A DNA stretch of 64,000 nt from JBCCIM01 sp965263205 (GCA_965263205.1 CBDHHF010000025.1:1-64000); one strand, 5' to 3'. Positions 1 through 9,822 are shown, counted from the stretch's first letter. The notes: generated by a model from the letters alone, not told the origin. Translations and numbers: made by a program.

Positions 1-78
1 GACGAAACGTTCAGCAGCGAAGCCGGCCGCTCATTGTGGACCACGGAATCCTGGTACACACTGAACCGGATTCCATAA
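1..78 (+). CDS. 3' end of an unidentified gene (partial)
   Basis: Twenty-five codons and a TAA stop are open from the left edge in the first frame, and a strong bidirectional hairpin begins 20 bases after the stop. This is therefore read as the end of a gene that starts outside the window. The tail has three aromatic residues near its end and finishes TLNRIP. Too little remains to name a product. The call rests only on the open frame and the terminator behind it. Confidence 0.4.
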   Translation, partial: DETFSSEAGRSLWTTESWYTLNRIP

Positions 79-97
79 GCCCCCTGCCCAACACATT

Positions 98-153
98 AAA
101 AACCCTCTCTACTGCGATCTGTCTTTACTGCGATCTGCAATAGAGAGGGTTTT
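98..153. terminator. Bidirectional rho-independent terminator
   Basis: A perfect 12-bp stem (AAAACCCTCTCT at 99-110 with AGAGAGGGTTTT at 142-153) lies between the partial plus-strand gene and the convergent lipase gene. A-tracts and T-tracts on both sides allow termination in both directions. The loop holds a 16-base tandem duplication: TACTGCGATCTG occurs at 110 and again at 126. Confidence 0.85.
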
Positions 154-176
154 GTGTTTTCAGCGGCAGTGGAGAT

Positions 177-1799
177 TTAACCCAAAGCGTCGAGTTTGTC
201 ATCTACAATCGAACAGGCAAACTTAAACAGGTATTGCGAAATTCCGTGATCGCTTACCGCTCCTTCATCAAAGCCACTCGAAGAATAGCTTACCCGGTCC
301 AGTCCATCTTCGGGTGTCAGATCATCTATTTCGAGATGGGCCAGCGTCTGCTCAATCTGTTCTGCAGCCGCAGACATCAGCTGCTGGTTTGCTGCCATGC
401 CATCTTCTTCCTCTGCCATTGCGGCGAGTCCGGATAACATGTGCCCACTGTCAAATTGCATCGCCGGCATCGTTGTATGCCGAAAGCCGAGCCAACGCGT
501 CGGGATTTTGGTGACGATGTCGGTGTTGTTGATATGCAAGAAGGTCCGGTCTTTCAGCAACGACTTGTAGAAGTCGCAAAACGCCTCATTCCCAACGCGC
601 GGTGAACCAAATGTATAGACCGCTGCTATCTTACGCCCTTCGTGGGCAAGCGCGCAAGCAGTAAGTTGCGCAATTGCCGCCCCCAGGCTGTGTCCGGTCA
701 CAAAAATCGGCCGGCCGGCTTGTGCTGCTTCCAATTCATCCAATGTGGATTGAAGGTCAACTTTAATGCTTTCGAACGCACGATTAAACCCTACATGCAC
801 CTCTCCTTTACCTTTGTCATCAAGGAAAGGCTGTTTGCGTAGATTCAGATCTGTCAGAAAATCACGCGGCTCTTTTGTGCCCCTAAAGCTGACCACGATG
901 TGACTGTTTTTGACGGCAACAAAGCCCTGTGTGTCTGTCCGTTTGTTTTCAATCCAATGCACAGCATCGAAGCCCCAATCTGGTGCTGTCAACATTTTCT
1001 TTACGTATCCTCCCCGCATGTACGCCAACTGGCTGCATTCCGACATCCAGATTGCGTTGGCCTTGGTGTATGCGCTAGTGCCTGAGGCAAACGGAAACAG
1101 CATACTTGGAATAACATCATCCCGCCCATACCTGCGATGATTCATCACCTGTCCAACATCCCGTAACGACCGTGCACCGCTCCATCCTTTGATACGCCCC
1201 CACGCTGCACAACGAACGGGTTTGTCCGGGTCATCAATCGTCATGAGGGTCTCAATAACTTCATCCCCTTCTTTTACTTCTTCCAATTTGATGCTGAACA
1301 GGTCTGCATACTCCTGCGTCCATTTAAACACATCGAAATTGTCTTCGTTTTCCTTCAATGGGATGGGACCATCTGTGTTAACACAGTAGTGCTGATAGAG
1401 CCGGCGTACGGCCATTGCCTGGTCCGCTCCACTTGTCAGCATGCTGTCAAAAAGCAGCATCGACTCTGCCAGCTTACTAAAGTCTCGCTCCTCATAATAC
1501 GCCTCCTCATAGTAGGGCACGGCAACTTCTTTTTTGTACTGCGCCAGCGCCAGTAAAAACTGTGCTTTATCTGCCTGTTCGCGATACAGTTTGACTAAAT
1601 CAGAAATTGTAGACTGTGTTGGTGGGAGAAGTTCGTCGAACGTAGGAGACAATTCTGACAGCATAGCAGGAGTGGAAAAAGTAGTGGCAAAAGATGTATT
1701 GGAGAACGCAACACTGCCTAACGCAGCCGCTGCAGAGGTACCAAGGAATTTACGACGGGATAACTCGTACCTTCGCGAAGGTTTGTGGGGTAATTTCAT
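177..1799 (-). CDS. Tat-exported class 3 lipase family protein
   Basis: A 540-residue alpha/beta hydrolase of the Lipase_3 family, expected to cleave acyl esters of glycerides outside the cytoplasm. The N-terminus carries a twin-arginine signal (S14-R-R-K-F-L, then an Ala-rich hydrophobic stretch to about residue 40), so export of the folded protein by Tat is likely. The nucleophile elbow GHSLGAA places the catalytic serine at S371. The acid and histidine probably lie in the following NNTDIV and FRHTT segments. The long N-terminal part (residues 45-270) has no domain I recognise and makes the protein larger than simple fungal-type lipases. The gene stands alone, with about 205 bases of upstream DNA to hold its promoter. 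The substrate is not predictable. Confidence 0.85.
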   Translation of the reverse strand: MKLPHKPSRRYELSRRKFLGTSAAAALGSVAFSNTSFATTFSTPAMLSELSPTFDELLPPTQSTISDLVKLYREQADKAQFLLALAQYKKEVAVPYYEEAYYEERDFSKLAESMLLFDSMLTSGADQAMAVRRLYQHYCVNTDGPIPLKENEDNFDVFKWTQEYADLFSIKLEEVKEGDEVIETLMTIDDPDKPVRCAAWGRIKGWSGARSLRDVGQVMNHRRYGRDDVIPSMLFPFASGTSAYTKANAIWMSECSQLAYMRGGYVKKMLTAPDWGFDAVHWIENKRTDTQGFVAVKNSHIVVSFRGTKEPRDFLTDLNLRKQPFLDDKGKGEVHVGFNRAFESIKVDLQSTLDELEAAQAGRPIFVTGHSLGAAIAQLTACALAHEGRKIAAVYTFGSPRVGNEAFCDFYKSLLKDRTFLHINNTDIVTKIPTRWLGFRHTTMPAMQFDSGHMLSGLAAMAEEEDGMAANQQLMSAAAEQIEQTLAHLEIDDLTPEDGLDRVSYSSSGFDEGAVSDHGISQYLFKFACSIVDDKLDALG

Positions 1800-2004
1800 G
1801 ACAACTGGGTCGGTCTAATGGTAGGCAAATAGCGCACGATTTCTACACCGCGTTGGATTTAGACACACGCCTTCTAAGCCCGGACAAGCGCTATCGATCA
1901 ATGCCCGTTACGCCTTATTTACCCGAGCTTCCCTATTAATCACAACAATCCTGACGAAAAAGGCTCAAAAACCTTCGTTGATCAATCCCACTACCACGAA
2001 ATGT

Positions 2005-3753
2005 TTACAACGGCACATCATTAACCGACTGGATTTGTGACACGATGCGCCCCGTGTTGTCGATGATATACTTGGTGGGGAAATAGTCTACCCTGAAGTT
2101 TTTGGAGATGGGATTAGCGGGGTCGTCGTAGAGCAAGATGTAGTTGATGCCCTTGTTTTTGGCGATGCCTTCTAACGATTGCTGCATATTTGCAATTTTC
2201 CGCTGCCCTGTTTCTGAATCTGGCGTAATAAACCCACCCAAATCCAGTGCATCTTCCGCTACAGAGACAAATATCATGTCATTTCGGTCAGCGATCCGAT
2301 TTTGGAAAGCAACAAAATCTGGAATTTCTGCAATACAAGGTGGGCAGCTCATCCCCCAAAAATCGAGTACCACGGTCTTTCCGTTGAGGCCGGCCAAATC
2401 GAATGTTGTTGAGTCTGTCAGGTTGCGGTATTCGCCGGCAAAAAGCACGGGTTCACCCTCCCCTCGTAGTACTGCCCGCCCCATCGATGCAAGCTGCATC
2501 TCAAAGCCTTGCCCGTCATACGTTTCAGGTAGTCGACGGTACCAGGTGGCTAACGAATCATCCGGCACCAGAAAACCCGACGTTTCGCGCGCAACAAATT
2601 GCAACGTTTCCTCAGCCTTATCAGCCTGCCCCTGATCAATTTGGAAATCTACAAGCGTGCGCGTCATTTGGAAGATCCGGGCTTTTTGCCAGCCCAGGCT
2701 CAAACTTACCCGCGCAGTGTCTTGTATGGCCTCCGCCAGTTGCACACGCGCCGCATCCAGCTTCCCAGACCTGACGCTGCGTTGGAATTCAACGTCTGGT
2801 GTATACGTTTTGATGCGATCCGTTTCCCGTACCATCGTTGTACGCCATGGAGATCCTTCCATTTTATGGAAGTGCGCTAACAATTCTGGCAACCGGGTAT
2901 AAAGATCGTTCACGTGCTGCCACGTGGTATCTGAAAGTCCATAACAATACACAGGCCCAAGTGCTGAGATCCCTCTGCTCAAGACATAGGTATCTTCAGC
3001 GTCCATCCTGGATGTTAAGCGTTCCAATTCTTTCATGTAGGCGGGTAACGCATACCGGGATTGTACATAACACGAGGTAGCTTCGGAGGTCTGAAAATCT
3101 TTTGCGTGGTTGAGCATTAGCGACAGATACGAACCGCTAATCATAAAATTATAGTCAGGATAATACAGCCGGCTCTCTTCATCCCAGCGCTGCGCTGCCC
3201 AGGCCATCAGGCTATCCACGCCTTCAATGGTATTGCTTTGGAAGTTTTTGTCTTTGGTAATCCGTTTTAAAAATGCCCACTGCTCAGTGCCCATTTCATA
3301 CAACGAAAACGGCGCATTGTCGTACTGCTGGCTGCCAAAACTGCTGACCGTATCCTGACGCACCATGCCGGCAACCGGATGTATATAGCGATCTTCCTGA
3401 TGTTCTTCCCAATACCCAATCGTAGCCCCTACAGAATAGCGGTACTTTATGGGTGTATCTACAGGTAAGTCAACATCAATCCAAAACGTAGCATCTGGAT
3501 TCCTCGATAGCTGGAGTGTCTTGTCAGCACGTTTCCAGTTGTTAAAATTACCCGCCACAAATACCGTTGCGTTACTCATCTTGGGGATTTTCACCTGAAA
3601 CCTGACGGATACACAATCTCCTTCACAGGCATAAGGTGGGTCTTCTTTCATATCAGCCAACGCCTTGAATACATAGCCGGCCAAGACTGCCACAAATAGC
3701 GCCAGGGTACCCAACGTAATGTATTTGAGCAAAGGAATTTTAGCAGAAACCAT
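2005..3753 (-). CDS. Membrane-anchored CBM48-like/TlpA thioredoxin fusion
   Basis: A 582-residue protein with one N-terminal membrane helix or uncleaved signal (about residues 10-30). An Ig-like domain follows (about 45-125) with the pattern of AMPK/CBM48 glycogen-binding modules (VFVAGNFNNW, then the paired aromatics KYRYSVG). Next comes a long, mostly helical middle region with no recognised domain. The C-terminal redoxin/TlpA-like domain (about 430-582) contains the redox motif CPPC at C470 and C473. The thioredoxin part should act in the periplasm as a disulfide reductase or in cytochrome maturation. Fusion to a carbohydrate-binding-type domain is unusual, and the Ig fold might bind protein rather than glucan. 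The gene is monocistronic as far as can be seen. Confidence 0.75.
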   Translation of the reverse strand: MVSAKIPLLKYITLGTLALFVAVLAGYVFKALADMKEDPPYACEGDCVSVRFQVKIPKMSNATVFVAGNFNNWKRADKTLQLSRNPDATFWIDVDLPVDTPIKYRYSVGATIGYWEEHQEDRYIHPVAGMVRQDTVSSFGSQQYDNAPFSLYEMGTEQWAFLKRITKDKNFQSNTIEGVDSLMAWAAQRWDEESRLYYPDYNFMISGSYLSLMLNHAKDFQTSEATSCYVQSRYALPAYMKELERLTSRMDAEDTYVLSRGISALGPVYCYGLSDTTWQHVNDLYTRLPELLAHFHKMEGSPWRTTMVRETDRIKTYTPDVEFQRSVRSGKLDAARVQLAEAIQDTARVSLSLGWQKARIFQMTRTLVDFQIDQGQADKAEETLQFVARETSGFLVPDDSLATWYRRLPETYDGQGFEMQLASMGRAVLRGEGEPVLFAGEYRNLTDSTTFDLAGLNGKTVVLDFWGMSCPPCIAEIPDFVAFQNRIADRNDMIFVSVAEDALDLGGFITPDSETGQRKIANMQQSLEGIAKNKGINYILLYDDPANPISKNFRVDYFPTKYIIDNTGRIVSQIQSVNDVPL

Positions 3754-3793
3754 AATAGGTCTACGAAAAGCTTAGTCGAGACAAAGCGGCCAG

Positions 3794-3849
3794 CTTGACT
3801 GCCAACACTTGACCGTCGACGCTTGACTGTCAACGCTTGATTGGAAACG
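3794..3849. repeat. 14-bp tandem repeat, four degenerate copies
   Basis: Four successive 14-base units start at 3794, 3808, 3822 and 3836. All begin CTTGA and three end in AACG or GACG. Read on the minus strand they fall into heptamers starting GT, the same 7-base phase as other arrays in this window. The array lies between the divergent thioredoxin-fusion and leucine-rich-repeat genes, so it sits in both upstream regions. Confidence 0.75.
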
Positions 3850-4059
3850 GTAAACGCAGGAATGCAAAAAGGGATTTCAATGAGGGCGTTCAATTTCGAT
3901 ACGCAAACACCTTTCGTTAGGTTCATATAACGGGTTTTGTGTAACACATACGACATCCATCGCTCAAAAAAGTCAGGCGCGTACGATAACCCACCGCATT
4001 CGTTTGTTTTTGTGCTTTTCCGTATCGTTCCTCCACACTCACCCTACCCGAGGCTCGCT

Positions 4060-5394
4060 TTGTCTTTCCGTTCTTTTGCCTGCCTGGCTATTGCTACCCT
4101 CTACATGCTTGTGCCGGCCAACCGCGTAGCTGCCCAGGTAACCGAAGCGGATTCGATGGCCCTCATCACGTTATACAACAGAATGGGTGGCCCCGACTGG
4201 ACAATCAAAACCGGATGGCTACAGGACCGTGTTGGGAATTGGTTTGGCATTTCTGTTGATGCAAACCGCGTTGCACGCATCGACCTGCCCAATAACAACC
4301 TCACCGGCAGCATCCCTGCAGCCATTGGGCAACTCACACATGTCGACACGCTGGCTTTCTCGGCGAATGAACTTACGGGCTCTATTCCTCCAGAGCTTGG
4401 AAATGTGGATAGTCTCAAATTTCTCTTGTTGCCCAATAACGAACTCACTGGTTCGATTCCCCCAGAGCTGGCACAACTTGCAGACCTGGAATTTATGGCG
4501 CTGGCCGGCAACCGACTCACAGGCGAACTACCGGCTGAATTGGGGCAACTCGACAATCTGACTTTCCTTGACCTTTTCCGTAATCTCCTCGAAGGCCCTA
4601 TCCCCCCAGAATTGGGAGAGATGGAACGGCTGGAGACGCTATTTCTGACGTCAAACCGATTTACTGGCACCATTCCGGTCGAACTGGCGGCACTTGACAG
4701 CCTGCAGATTATGCATTTTGCCAGCAATCAGCTAGAAGGGTCTATTCCGCCAGAATTAGGTGTCATGCCGGCACTGCGTCTGTTCGACGTTTCGTTTAAC
4801 AATCTGGTTGGTGAAATACCCGCATCATTAGGAGATTTGGGAAATCTGGAGGTCTTGTGGCTTTTTAACAATCAGCTTGTTGGTCCTTTACCCGAAGCAC
4901 TTGGTAATCTGGCTAACTTGAAAACGTTCAACATCTCCAATAACAACTTTACCGGCAACATCCCCGAGTCGTTTGCCGGCATGGTTTCCCTCACTAATTT
5001 CAACTTCCGAAACACCGAAGTATGTGAACCAGCCGGCACGCCGTTACAAACATGGCTGGATGGCATCGGCACACTCACCGGTAACGGCATGGTGTGCGAA
5101 TCAACAAGTACCACGTTGGAAAACGAACTACCTGAAACAGTCAGGCTAGCTCCACACTATCCCAATCCTGCACGTAATCTGGCATTTGTTCGATATGGCC
5201 TGCCCAGGGCAAGCAGTGTTACCTTGTCGCTATTTGACATACAAGGCCGGCTGGTACAACGACAAGAACTGGGCACCCGATCTCCTGGATGGCACGAAGC
5301 AATCCTGGAGTTAAATGCACTTGCACAAGGAACGTATTGGTACCAACTCCAGACGGCGCAAACGACGTTGACGCGCGGTATTGTTGTGCAATAA
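4060..5394 (+). CDS. Secreted leucine-rich-repeat protein with T9SS sorting domain
   Basis: About 444 residues from a TTG start at 4060. That start has a GAGG sequence 6 bases upstream and gives a clean signal peptide ending VAAQ. The frame is open further upstream to another TTG at 3937, but that would bury the signal. The mature protein has a plant-type LRR N-cap (GGPDWTIKTGW) and about eleven 24-residue repeats of the form LxGxIPxxLGxLxxL. A roughly 85-residue C-terminal domain follows, with YPNPA near its start and a GTYWY-type end, typical of T9SS type A sorting domains. It is expected to be moved across the outer membrane and anchored or released. LRRs suggest binding to protein or glycan. 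A DNA glycosylase gene follows after 23 bases. Confidence 0.88.
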   Translation: MSFRSFACLAIATLYMLVPANRVAAQVTEADSMALITLYNRMGGPDWTIKTGWLQDRVGNWFGISVDANRVARIDLPNNNLTGSIPAAIGQLTHVDTLAFSANELTGSIPPELGNVDSLKFLLLPNNELTGSIPPELAQLADLEFMALAGNRLTGELPAELGQLDNLTFLDLFRNLLEGPIPPELGEMERLETLFLTSNRFTGTIPVELAALDSLQIMHFASNQLEGSIPPELGVMPALRLFDVSFNNLVGEIPASLGDLGNLEVLWLFNNQLVGPLPEALGNLANLKTFNISNNNFTGNIPESFAGMVSLTNFNFRNTEVCEPAGTPLQTWLDGIGTLTGNGMVCESTSTTLENELPETVRLAPHYPNPARNLAFVRYGLPRASSVTLSLFDIQGRLVQRQELGTRSPGWHEAILELNALAQGTYWYQLQTAQTTLTRGIVVQ

Positions 5395-5417
5395 TTTCAC
5401 CGCTGATTTTTAGTCAC

Positions 5418-5990
5418 ATGCAGCACCTTCTAGACGACATAGCCCAATGCACCGTTTGCAGCGAACATTTACCGCTGGGCCCGCGGCCGGTTGTGCAGGC
5501 CTCGGCGACGAGTAAACTGGTGATCATCGGGCAGGCGCCTGGTTTGGCTGTGCACAAAAGTGGGATACCGTGGCAGGACAAAAGTGGCGATACGCTCAGG
5601 GCATGGCTCGACATGGACCATGCTACGTTTTATGATCCAGCTATCGTGGCGCTGGTACCGATGGGATTTTGCTATCCGGGTAAAGGCAAGTCGGGCGATT
5701 TACCGCCGCGGAAAGAGTGCGCCCCATTATGGCATGATGCCTTATTGCGTTGCATGCCCGATGTACAGCTTACACTACTCATCGGAAGTTATGCGCAGGG
5801 GTGCTACCTGGGTAAGCAGGCACACAAAACGCTCACTGAAACGGTGAGACATTTTAGCGACTATTTACCGCGTTTTTTCGTGCTTCCTCACCCTTCACCC
5901 AGAAATAACATCTGGCAGGCGAAGAACCCATGGTTTAAAGAAGATGTATTGCCGGCGTTGCAACAATATATCATCAACAGTGGATTATAA
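5418..5990 (+). CDS. Uracil-DNA glycosylase family protein (Fe-S type)
   Basis: A 190-residue member of the UDG superfamily, expected to remove deaminated bases from DNA as the first step of base-excision repair. I chose the ATG at 5418 because the protein then begins right at the family N-terminus; an in-frame ATG at 5289 would overlap the previous gene. Motif 1 is GQAPG (38-42), where many family-4 enzymes have GEAPG, and the C-terminal motif is HPSPRN. Four cysteines (C11, C14, C85, C101) have the CxxC, long gap, C-x15-C spacing of the [4Fe-4S] ligands of family-4 UDGs, which supports an iron-sulfur cluster. The exact base specificity is open. Confidence 0.82.
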   Translation: MQHLLDDIAQCTVCSEHLPLGPRPVVQASATSKLVIIGQAPGLAVHKSGIPWQDKSGDTLRAWLDMDHATFYDPAIVALVPMGFCYPGKGKSGDLPPRKECAPLWHDALLRCMPDVQLTLLIGSYAQGCYLGKQAHKTLTETVRHFSDYLPRFFVLPHPSPRNNIWQAKNPWFKEDVLPALQQYIINSGL

Positions 5991-6086
5991 TTGGACGCCT
6001 TTTCAATAGCCTGCAACTGTTACATTGTGAATTAACTTGTGTAGGTATCCGTATTCATCAAACCATCTTGTCCCATATCCCAACCT

Positions 6087-7652
6087 ATGACGACTTTAGC
6101 CAGCGTTCAATTTCCCCGTCTACTGGCGATTCTATGCTGTCTCCTGATACTCGTCGGCTGCGATACAATTGAGCCACGGGAGATCCTGGAGCCAAATTTT
6201 ATTGTTGCCCTGAGCATTACACAAAACCCAACAGGGTACGCACCACTGACCGCAGAGCTTCAGCTTCAAACCAGTACACCTGTTCAGGTTGAGATTATCA
6301 TAGAAGGCCGAAAAGGCGTTCTGACGGATGTAAGACACCAGTTTGCGGAAACGGGGCAGCAGTTCACATTGCCGATCGCCGGACTTTATCCAGGCAGCAA
6401 CGAAATTACCATACGCTTTAACGATCCATTGGGCTCAACGAGTCTGGGTGAGGTTCGCCGCATGGTCGTCACGCCTCCTCTTAGCGAGGACATGCCGGAG
6501 ATTACAATCAATGCCGCCAACACCAGCGCAATGAAACCGGGCATGAATCTCGTCGGCTACTTTGGCCACAACGGTACGTTTCGCCCGATGAAACCCATGA
6601 TCTTTGACGCCGGCGGCGATGTGCGGTGGCATCTCGACTTCACCAACCACCCCACCCTCAACGACCTCTTCTATGACAACGGCCCGGAGCGCCTTGCCAA
6701 TGGTAACTTTTATTTTGGAGATCAGAGCTCAGAGCGTATCATAGAAATCGACCTACTCGGTAACATTGTGAACGACTGGGCCTTCCCTGGCTACGAGTTT
6801 CATCACAACGTGATCGAAAAGCCAAACGGCAACTTTCTCGTCACCGTCACCCGGCTGGATGCCCCAACGGTGGAAGACTACATCATTGAAATTGATCGAA
6901 CCTCAGGTGACATTATCCGCGAATGGGATTTAAATCAATCGCTGGAGTATGGCCGGCGCGTTTGGGTGTCGCCGTTTGTCCCGCCCGATATCGACTGGTT
7001 TCATGGTAACGGCCTTGCGTATGACCCGTCAGATGACACAGTTATTATCTCCGGCCGCACACCAGGGACTATAAAATTGACCGCGACCAATGAAGTGGTC
7101 TGGATTGTATCGCCACATCTTGACTGGGGCACGGCCGGCAATGGGGTCGACATGAACACAAAGCTCCTCCAACCGCTTGACGCCAGCGGCCAACCCATCA
7201 CAGATCAAGATGTGCTCGACGGGAACACAAACCATCCCGACTTTGAATGGGCCTGGTACCAGCACGCCCCCGAGCTCATGCCCGACGGCACGCTGCTGTT
7301 GTTCGACAACGGAGATCGGCGGAATTATTCGATGGACCAGCTGTACAGCCGCGCGGTAGGCTATCGGATTGATGAGACGAACATGACCATCCAGCAAGTC
7401 TGGGAGTACGGCAAAGACCGCGGTGAGGAAACGTACTCACAGATTGTATCGGATGTGGATTATCATGTAGAGGAGGACAACATCGTGTTTATGCCTGGCG
7501 CTGCCGGCAGAAACCAGGGCATGCCGTATGGTAAAGTGGTTGAGGTGGATTTCGACTCCAAAAACGTCGTTTTCGAAGCCACCATGACAGCACCAGAGGC
7601 TCAGTTTGGCATCACGTTCCACCGCGTCGAGCGGCTGCCGTTGTACCCGTAG
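6087..7652 (+). CDS. Arylsulfotransferase (ASST)-family lipoprotein
   Basis: A 521-residue lipoprotein: a hydrophobic signal runs into LVGC with the lipidated cysteine at C25. An Ig-like region (about 30-135) is followed by an ASST-type beta-propeller (about 145-520). Typical ASST stretches are WHLDF, HHNVIEKPNGNFLV, HGNGLAYDPSDDTVIISGR and WYQHAPELMPDGTLLLFDNG, with conserved histidines in the positions used for catalysis. Family members transfer sulfuryl groups between phenols without PAPS. Many Bacteroidota relatives are untested, so sulfotransfer is inferred. The heptamer array begins at the base after the stop codon. No sulfatase or dsb partner lies next to it. Confidence 0.83.
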   Translation: MTTLASVQFPRLLAILCCLLILVGCDTIEPREILEPNFIVALSITQNPTGYAPLTAELQLQTSTPVQVEIIIEGRKGVLTDVRHQFAETGQQFTLPIAGLYPGSNEITIRFNDPLGSTSLGEVRRMVVTPPLSEDMPEITINAANTSAMKPGMNLVGYFGHNGTFRPMKPMIFDAGGDVRWHLDFTNHPTLNDLFYDNGPERLANGNFYFGDQSSERIIEIDLLGNIVNDWAFPGYEFHHNVIEKPNGNFLVTVTRLDAPTVEDYIIEIDRTSGDIIREWDLNQSLEYGRRVWVSPFVPPDIDWFHGNGLAYDPSDDTVIISGRTPGTIKLTATNEVVWIVSPHLDWGTAGNGVDMNTKLLQPLDASGQPITDQDVLDGNTNHPDFEWAWYQHAPELMPDGTLLLFDNGDRRNYSMDQLYSRAVGYRIDETNMTIQQVWEYGKDRGEETYSQIVSDVDYHVEEDNIVFMPGAAGRNQGMPYGKVVEVDFDSKNVVFEATMTAPEAQFGITFHRVERLPLYP

Positions 7653-7710
7653 GTTGCTGGTTGCTGGTTGCTGGTTGCTGGTTGCTGGTTGCTGGTTGCT
7701 GGTTGCTGGT
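7653..7710 (+). repeat. Heptamer array GTTGCTG x8
   Basis: Eight perfect head-to-tail copies of GTTGCTG, plus GT, begin immediately after the stop codon of the ASST gene. This is the most regular member of a set of GTTNNNG heptamer arrays in the window; the others are at 41824, 54718 and, on the minus strand, 35586-35610. Apart from the two repeats at 7761-7862 and some AT-rich low-complexity stretches, nothing else is recognisable before the next gene at 8021. Confidence 0.95.
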
Positions 7711-7760
7711 AATGTAAACTTCGACATTCGGAGTTCCTTGCTCGATATTCGATATTCAAG

Positions 7761-7862
7761 CCCGGTGCTTGTCTAGCAGAGATTCTTCGCGGGGCTCAGA
7801 ATGACAGAAGTTAAGGCCGGTGCCAGGCTAGCAGAGATCCTTCATATCGCTCAGGATGACGG
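7761..7862. repeat. Two REP-like hairpin elements in tandem
   Basis: Two copies of a roughly 47-base element (7761-7806 and 7816-7862) share a CCGGTGC start, TAGCAGAGAT and a CTCAG-ATGAC end. Each can form a short stem, ATTCT/AGAAT in the first copy and ATCCT/AGGAT in the second. The pairs change together, which favours a structured element. A third, shorter copy with the ATCCT/AGGAT stem is near 12606-12632. They are intergenic and resemble REP elements. Confidence 0.65.
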
Positions 7863-8020
7863 GATTGGGGCTGATCAGCAATCCCCAATCAAAAATCCGC
7901 ATTCAGCAATCAAGGTCCGCACTTGATTAGGCCCCACACTTTCCCCTATCCTGAGGCATCTAGCAACTTCTCAGGTAGTTTACGTACGAGTTAGCGTCCC
8001 CGTGAGCTGCCAACAACCTT

Positions 8021-8961
8021 ATGCCGCAACCCAGTATTCAAGTATCCGGTCTGACGAAGGTCTACCGTAGTACCCTTTCGGCGGGTGTGAAAGCACTCGA
8101 TGCCCTGGACCTGACGGTGGAAGCCGGCGAAATTTTTGGCCTGCTCGGGCCCAACGGCGCCGGCAAAACAACGCTGGTCAAAATTCTCCTGAGCGTCGTG
8201 CACCCTACGAGCGGGACAGCAAGCCTTTTTGGTGCGCCTGTCAACAACCCCGCTGCGCGTGCCCGCATTGGCTTTCTACCCGAAAACCACCGCTTCCCCG
8301 ACTTCCTGACGCCAGCACAAATGCTCGACCTGTACGGCCGACTCGCCGATGTGCCGGCACACCTCCGAAAATCGCGGACCAACGAGTTACTCGGCCTGGT
8401 GAATATGGAAAAGTGGCGGGACGTGAAAATCAAAAAGTTTTCCAAAGGGAATGATGCAGCGGGTAGGCATTGCACAGGCCATGATGAATGACCCGGACCT
8501 GCTTTTCCTCGATGAACCCACGGACGGCGTTGACCCGATTGGCCGGCGTGAAATTCGCGATGTGCTTGCCATGCTCAGTGATCGTGGCAAAACGATCTTT
8601 CCTGAACTCGCACCTGCTCTCGGAAGTGGAGCAATTGTGTACAAGCGTGGCCATCCTCAACAAAGGAAAAAAAATACAGGAAGGTGCTGTTGATGACCTC
8701 ACCCGGATCGAAACTCATTTCGACCTGATTACCACACCGATTTCAGAACAGTTGCTGGCAGAACTATCAGCTAATTTCACAATCAGTAAACTCGATCGTG
8801 CCGGCGAACTTTCAACGTACCGACTTGCACAAGCTGATCGCACTGCACTAAACCAAATCATCGACACCCTCCGGCAACACAACGTCGAAATCGACGAAGT
8901 ACGCCCCATGCGGCAATCGCTGGAAGAGCGGTTTGTAGCTGAAGTCACCGTAGATAACTAG
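8021..8961 (+). pseudogene. ABC transporter ATP-binding protein, two frameshifts
   Basis: The reading frame changes twice in an otherwise typical ABC-2 exporter ATPase of about 310 residues. The first part holds Walker A (GPNGAGKTT) and the Q-loop region (FLPENHRFPDFLT). After an apparent extra base near 8448 the next part holds Walker B with the D-loop (LLFLDEPTDGVDP). After another extra base near 8602 the H-loop segment (LNSHLLSEVEQLC) and the C-terminal domain follow. The ABC signature lies at the first break. The permease follows 9 bases later and is also broken. Either the locus is decaying or the assembly is poor here. If intact it would drive an exporter with the next gene. Confidence 0.8.
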
Positions 8962-8970
8962 AGCCACCCC

Positions 8971-9822
8971 ATGTTAGGTATCCTCCTGCTTACCCTGCGC
9001 GAACTGACCGCAAAAAAAATTACGCTAGGCCTATTTTTGATGAGCACCCTCATCTGGGTGTTGCTGAGCTTTGCTTTAAACCTGGACATTGTAGATGGGT
9101 CACTCGCAGGACTTCGCATATTTGGACAAGATACAGACCCCATACCTGACGGTGCCAATAGTCCCTTCGGTGGAGAAGATGCCCTGTTTAAGTTTGTGGT
9201 TAAAGCAGAGCAAGTTGTAGCCGGCGCAAGCTATTGGATTGGCATCCTGCTCTCGCTTTTTGCTACGGCACCACTCATCAACAACATGCTTGAGCGCGGG
9301 CGCATCGATTTATTGCTTTCAAAACCCATTAGCCAGCATCCAAATTGCTACTCAGTCACATCCTCGGTGTGCTGCTGGTTGTGCTTTTTGCTAGCCCTCT
9401 ATCTTAATGGGTATGATCTGGCTGATAATGTCTTTTAAGTCAGGGCATCTGGAATGTGCAGTTTCTATACTGCAATTCTGATGGTTGTGTTGATGTTCGC
9501 CGTGATGTATAGCGTGGTTCTATTGCTCGGCGTTACCACACAAAGCACAGCGTTATCGCTTATTGTGACGTACGGCCTCATTTTTTGCTCGCTTATTTTT
9601 GCCGCAAAAGATCAGCTGACCATGCAGATCAATCCGCCCTGGCGACAGGTGTATGTAAGCCTGTATCACGTATTCCCCAACTTCGCCGAGGTCACAGAGT
9701 CTGTCGTGCAACTAGCGGGTGGTGAAGTCGTAGAGTCTTGGTATCCGCTTGTATCCTCCCTTTTGTTCGGCGCAGCAGTCTATGCGCTGGCCTTTTTCCA
9801 GTTTAATCGCAAAGATTTCTAA
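8971..9822 (+). pseudogene. ABC-2 type permease, three frame changes
   Basis: A membrane permease matching the preceding ATPase. It opens with two membrane helices flanking a periplasmic segment and reaches LLLSKPIS, typical of ABC-2 permeases. Between about 9335 and 9455 the coding signal moves through three frames (KLLLSHILGVLLVVLF, then MGMIWLIMSFKSG, then FYTAILMVVLMFAVMYSVV) and then runs open to the stop. The three shifts are each in the sense of a lost base and add up to one codon, so the final part is again in the starting frame. A lipoprotein gene starts 18 bases downstream and may belong to the same operon. The exporter's substrate is unknown. Confidence 0.75.

Noticed and set aside
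4101..4727. 208-codon minus-strand frame
   Set aside because: It is the complement of the leucine-rich repeats. Its Ser/Pro-rich repeats mirror the LRR periodicity and match no family.
7653..7710. CRISPR array
   Set aside because: The units are 7 bases long with no spacers. This is a simple tandem array.
9335..9455. Programmed ribosomal frameshifting in the ABC permease
   Set aside because: Three shifts in 120 bases without slippery heptamers, next to an ATPase with two more, fit decay or sequence error far better.
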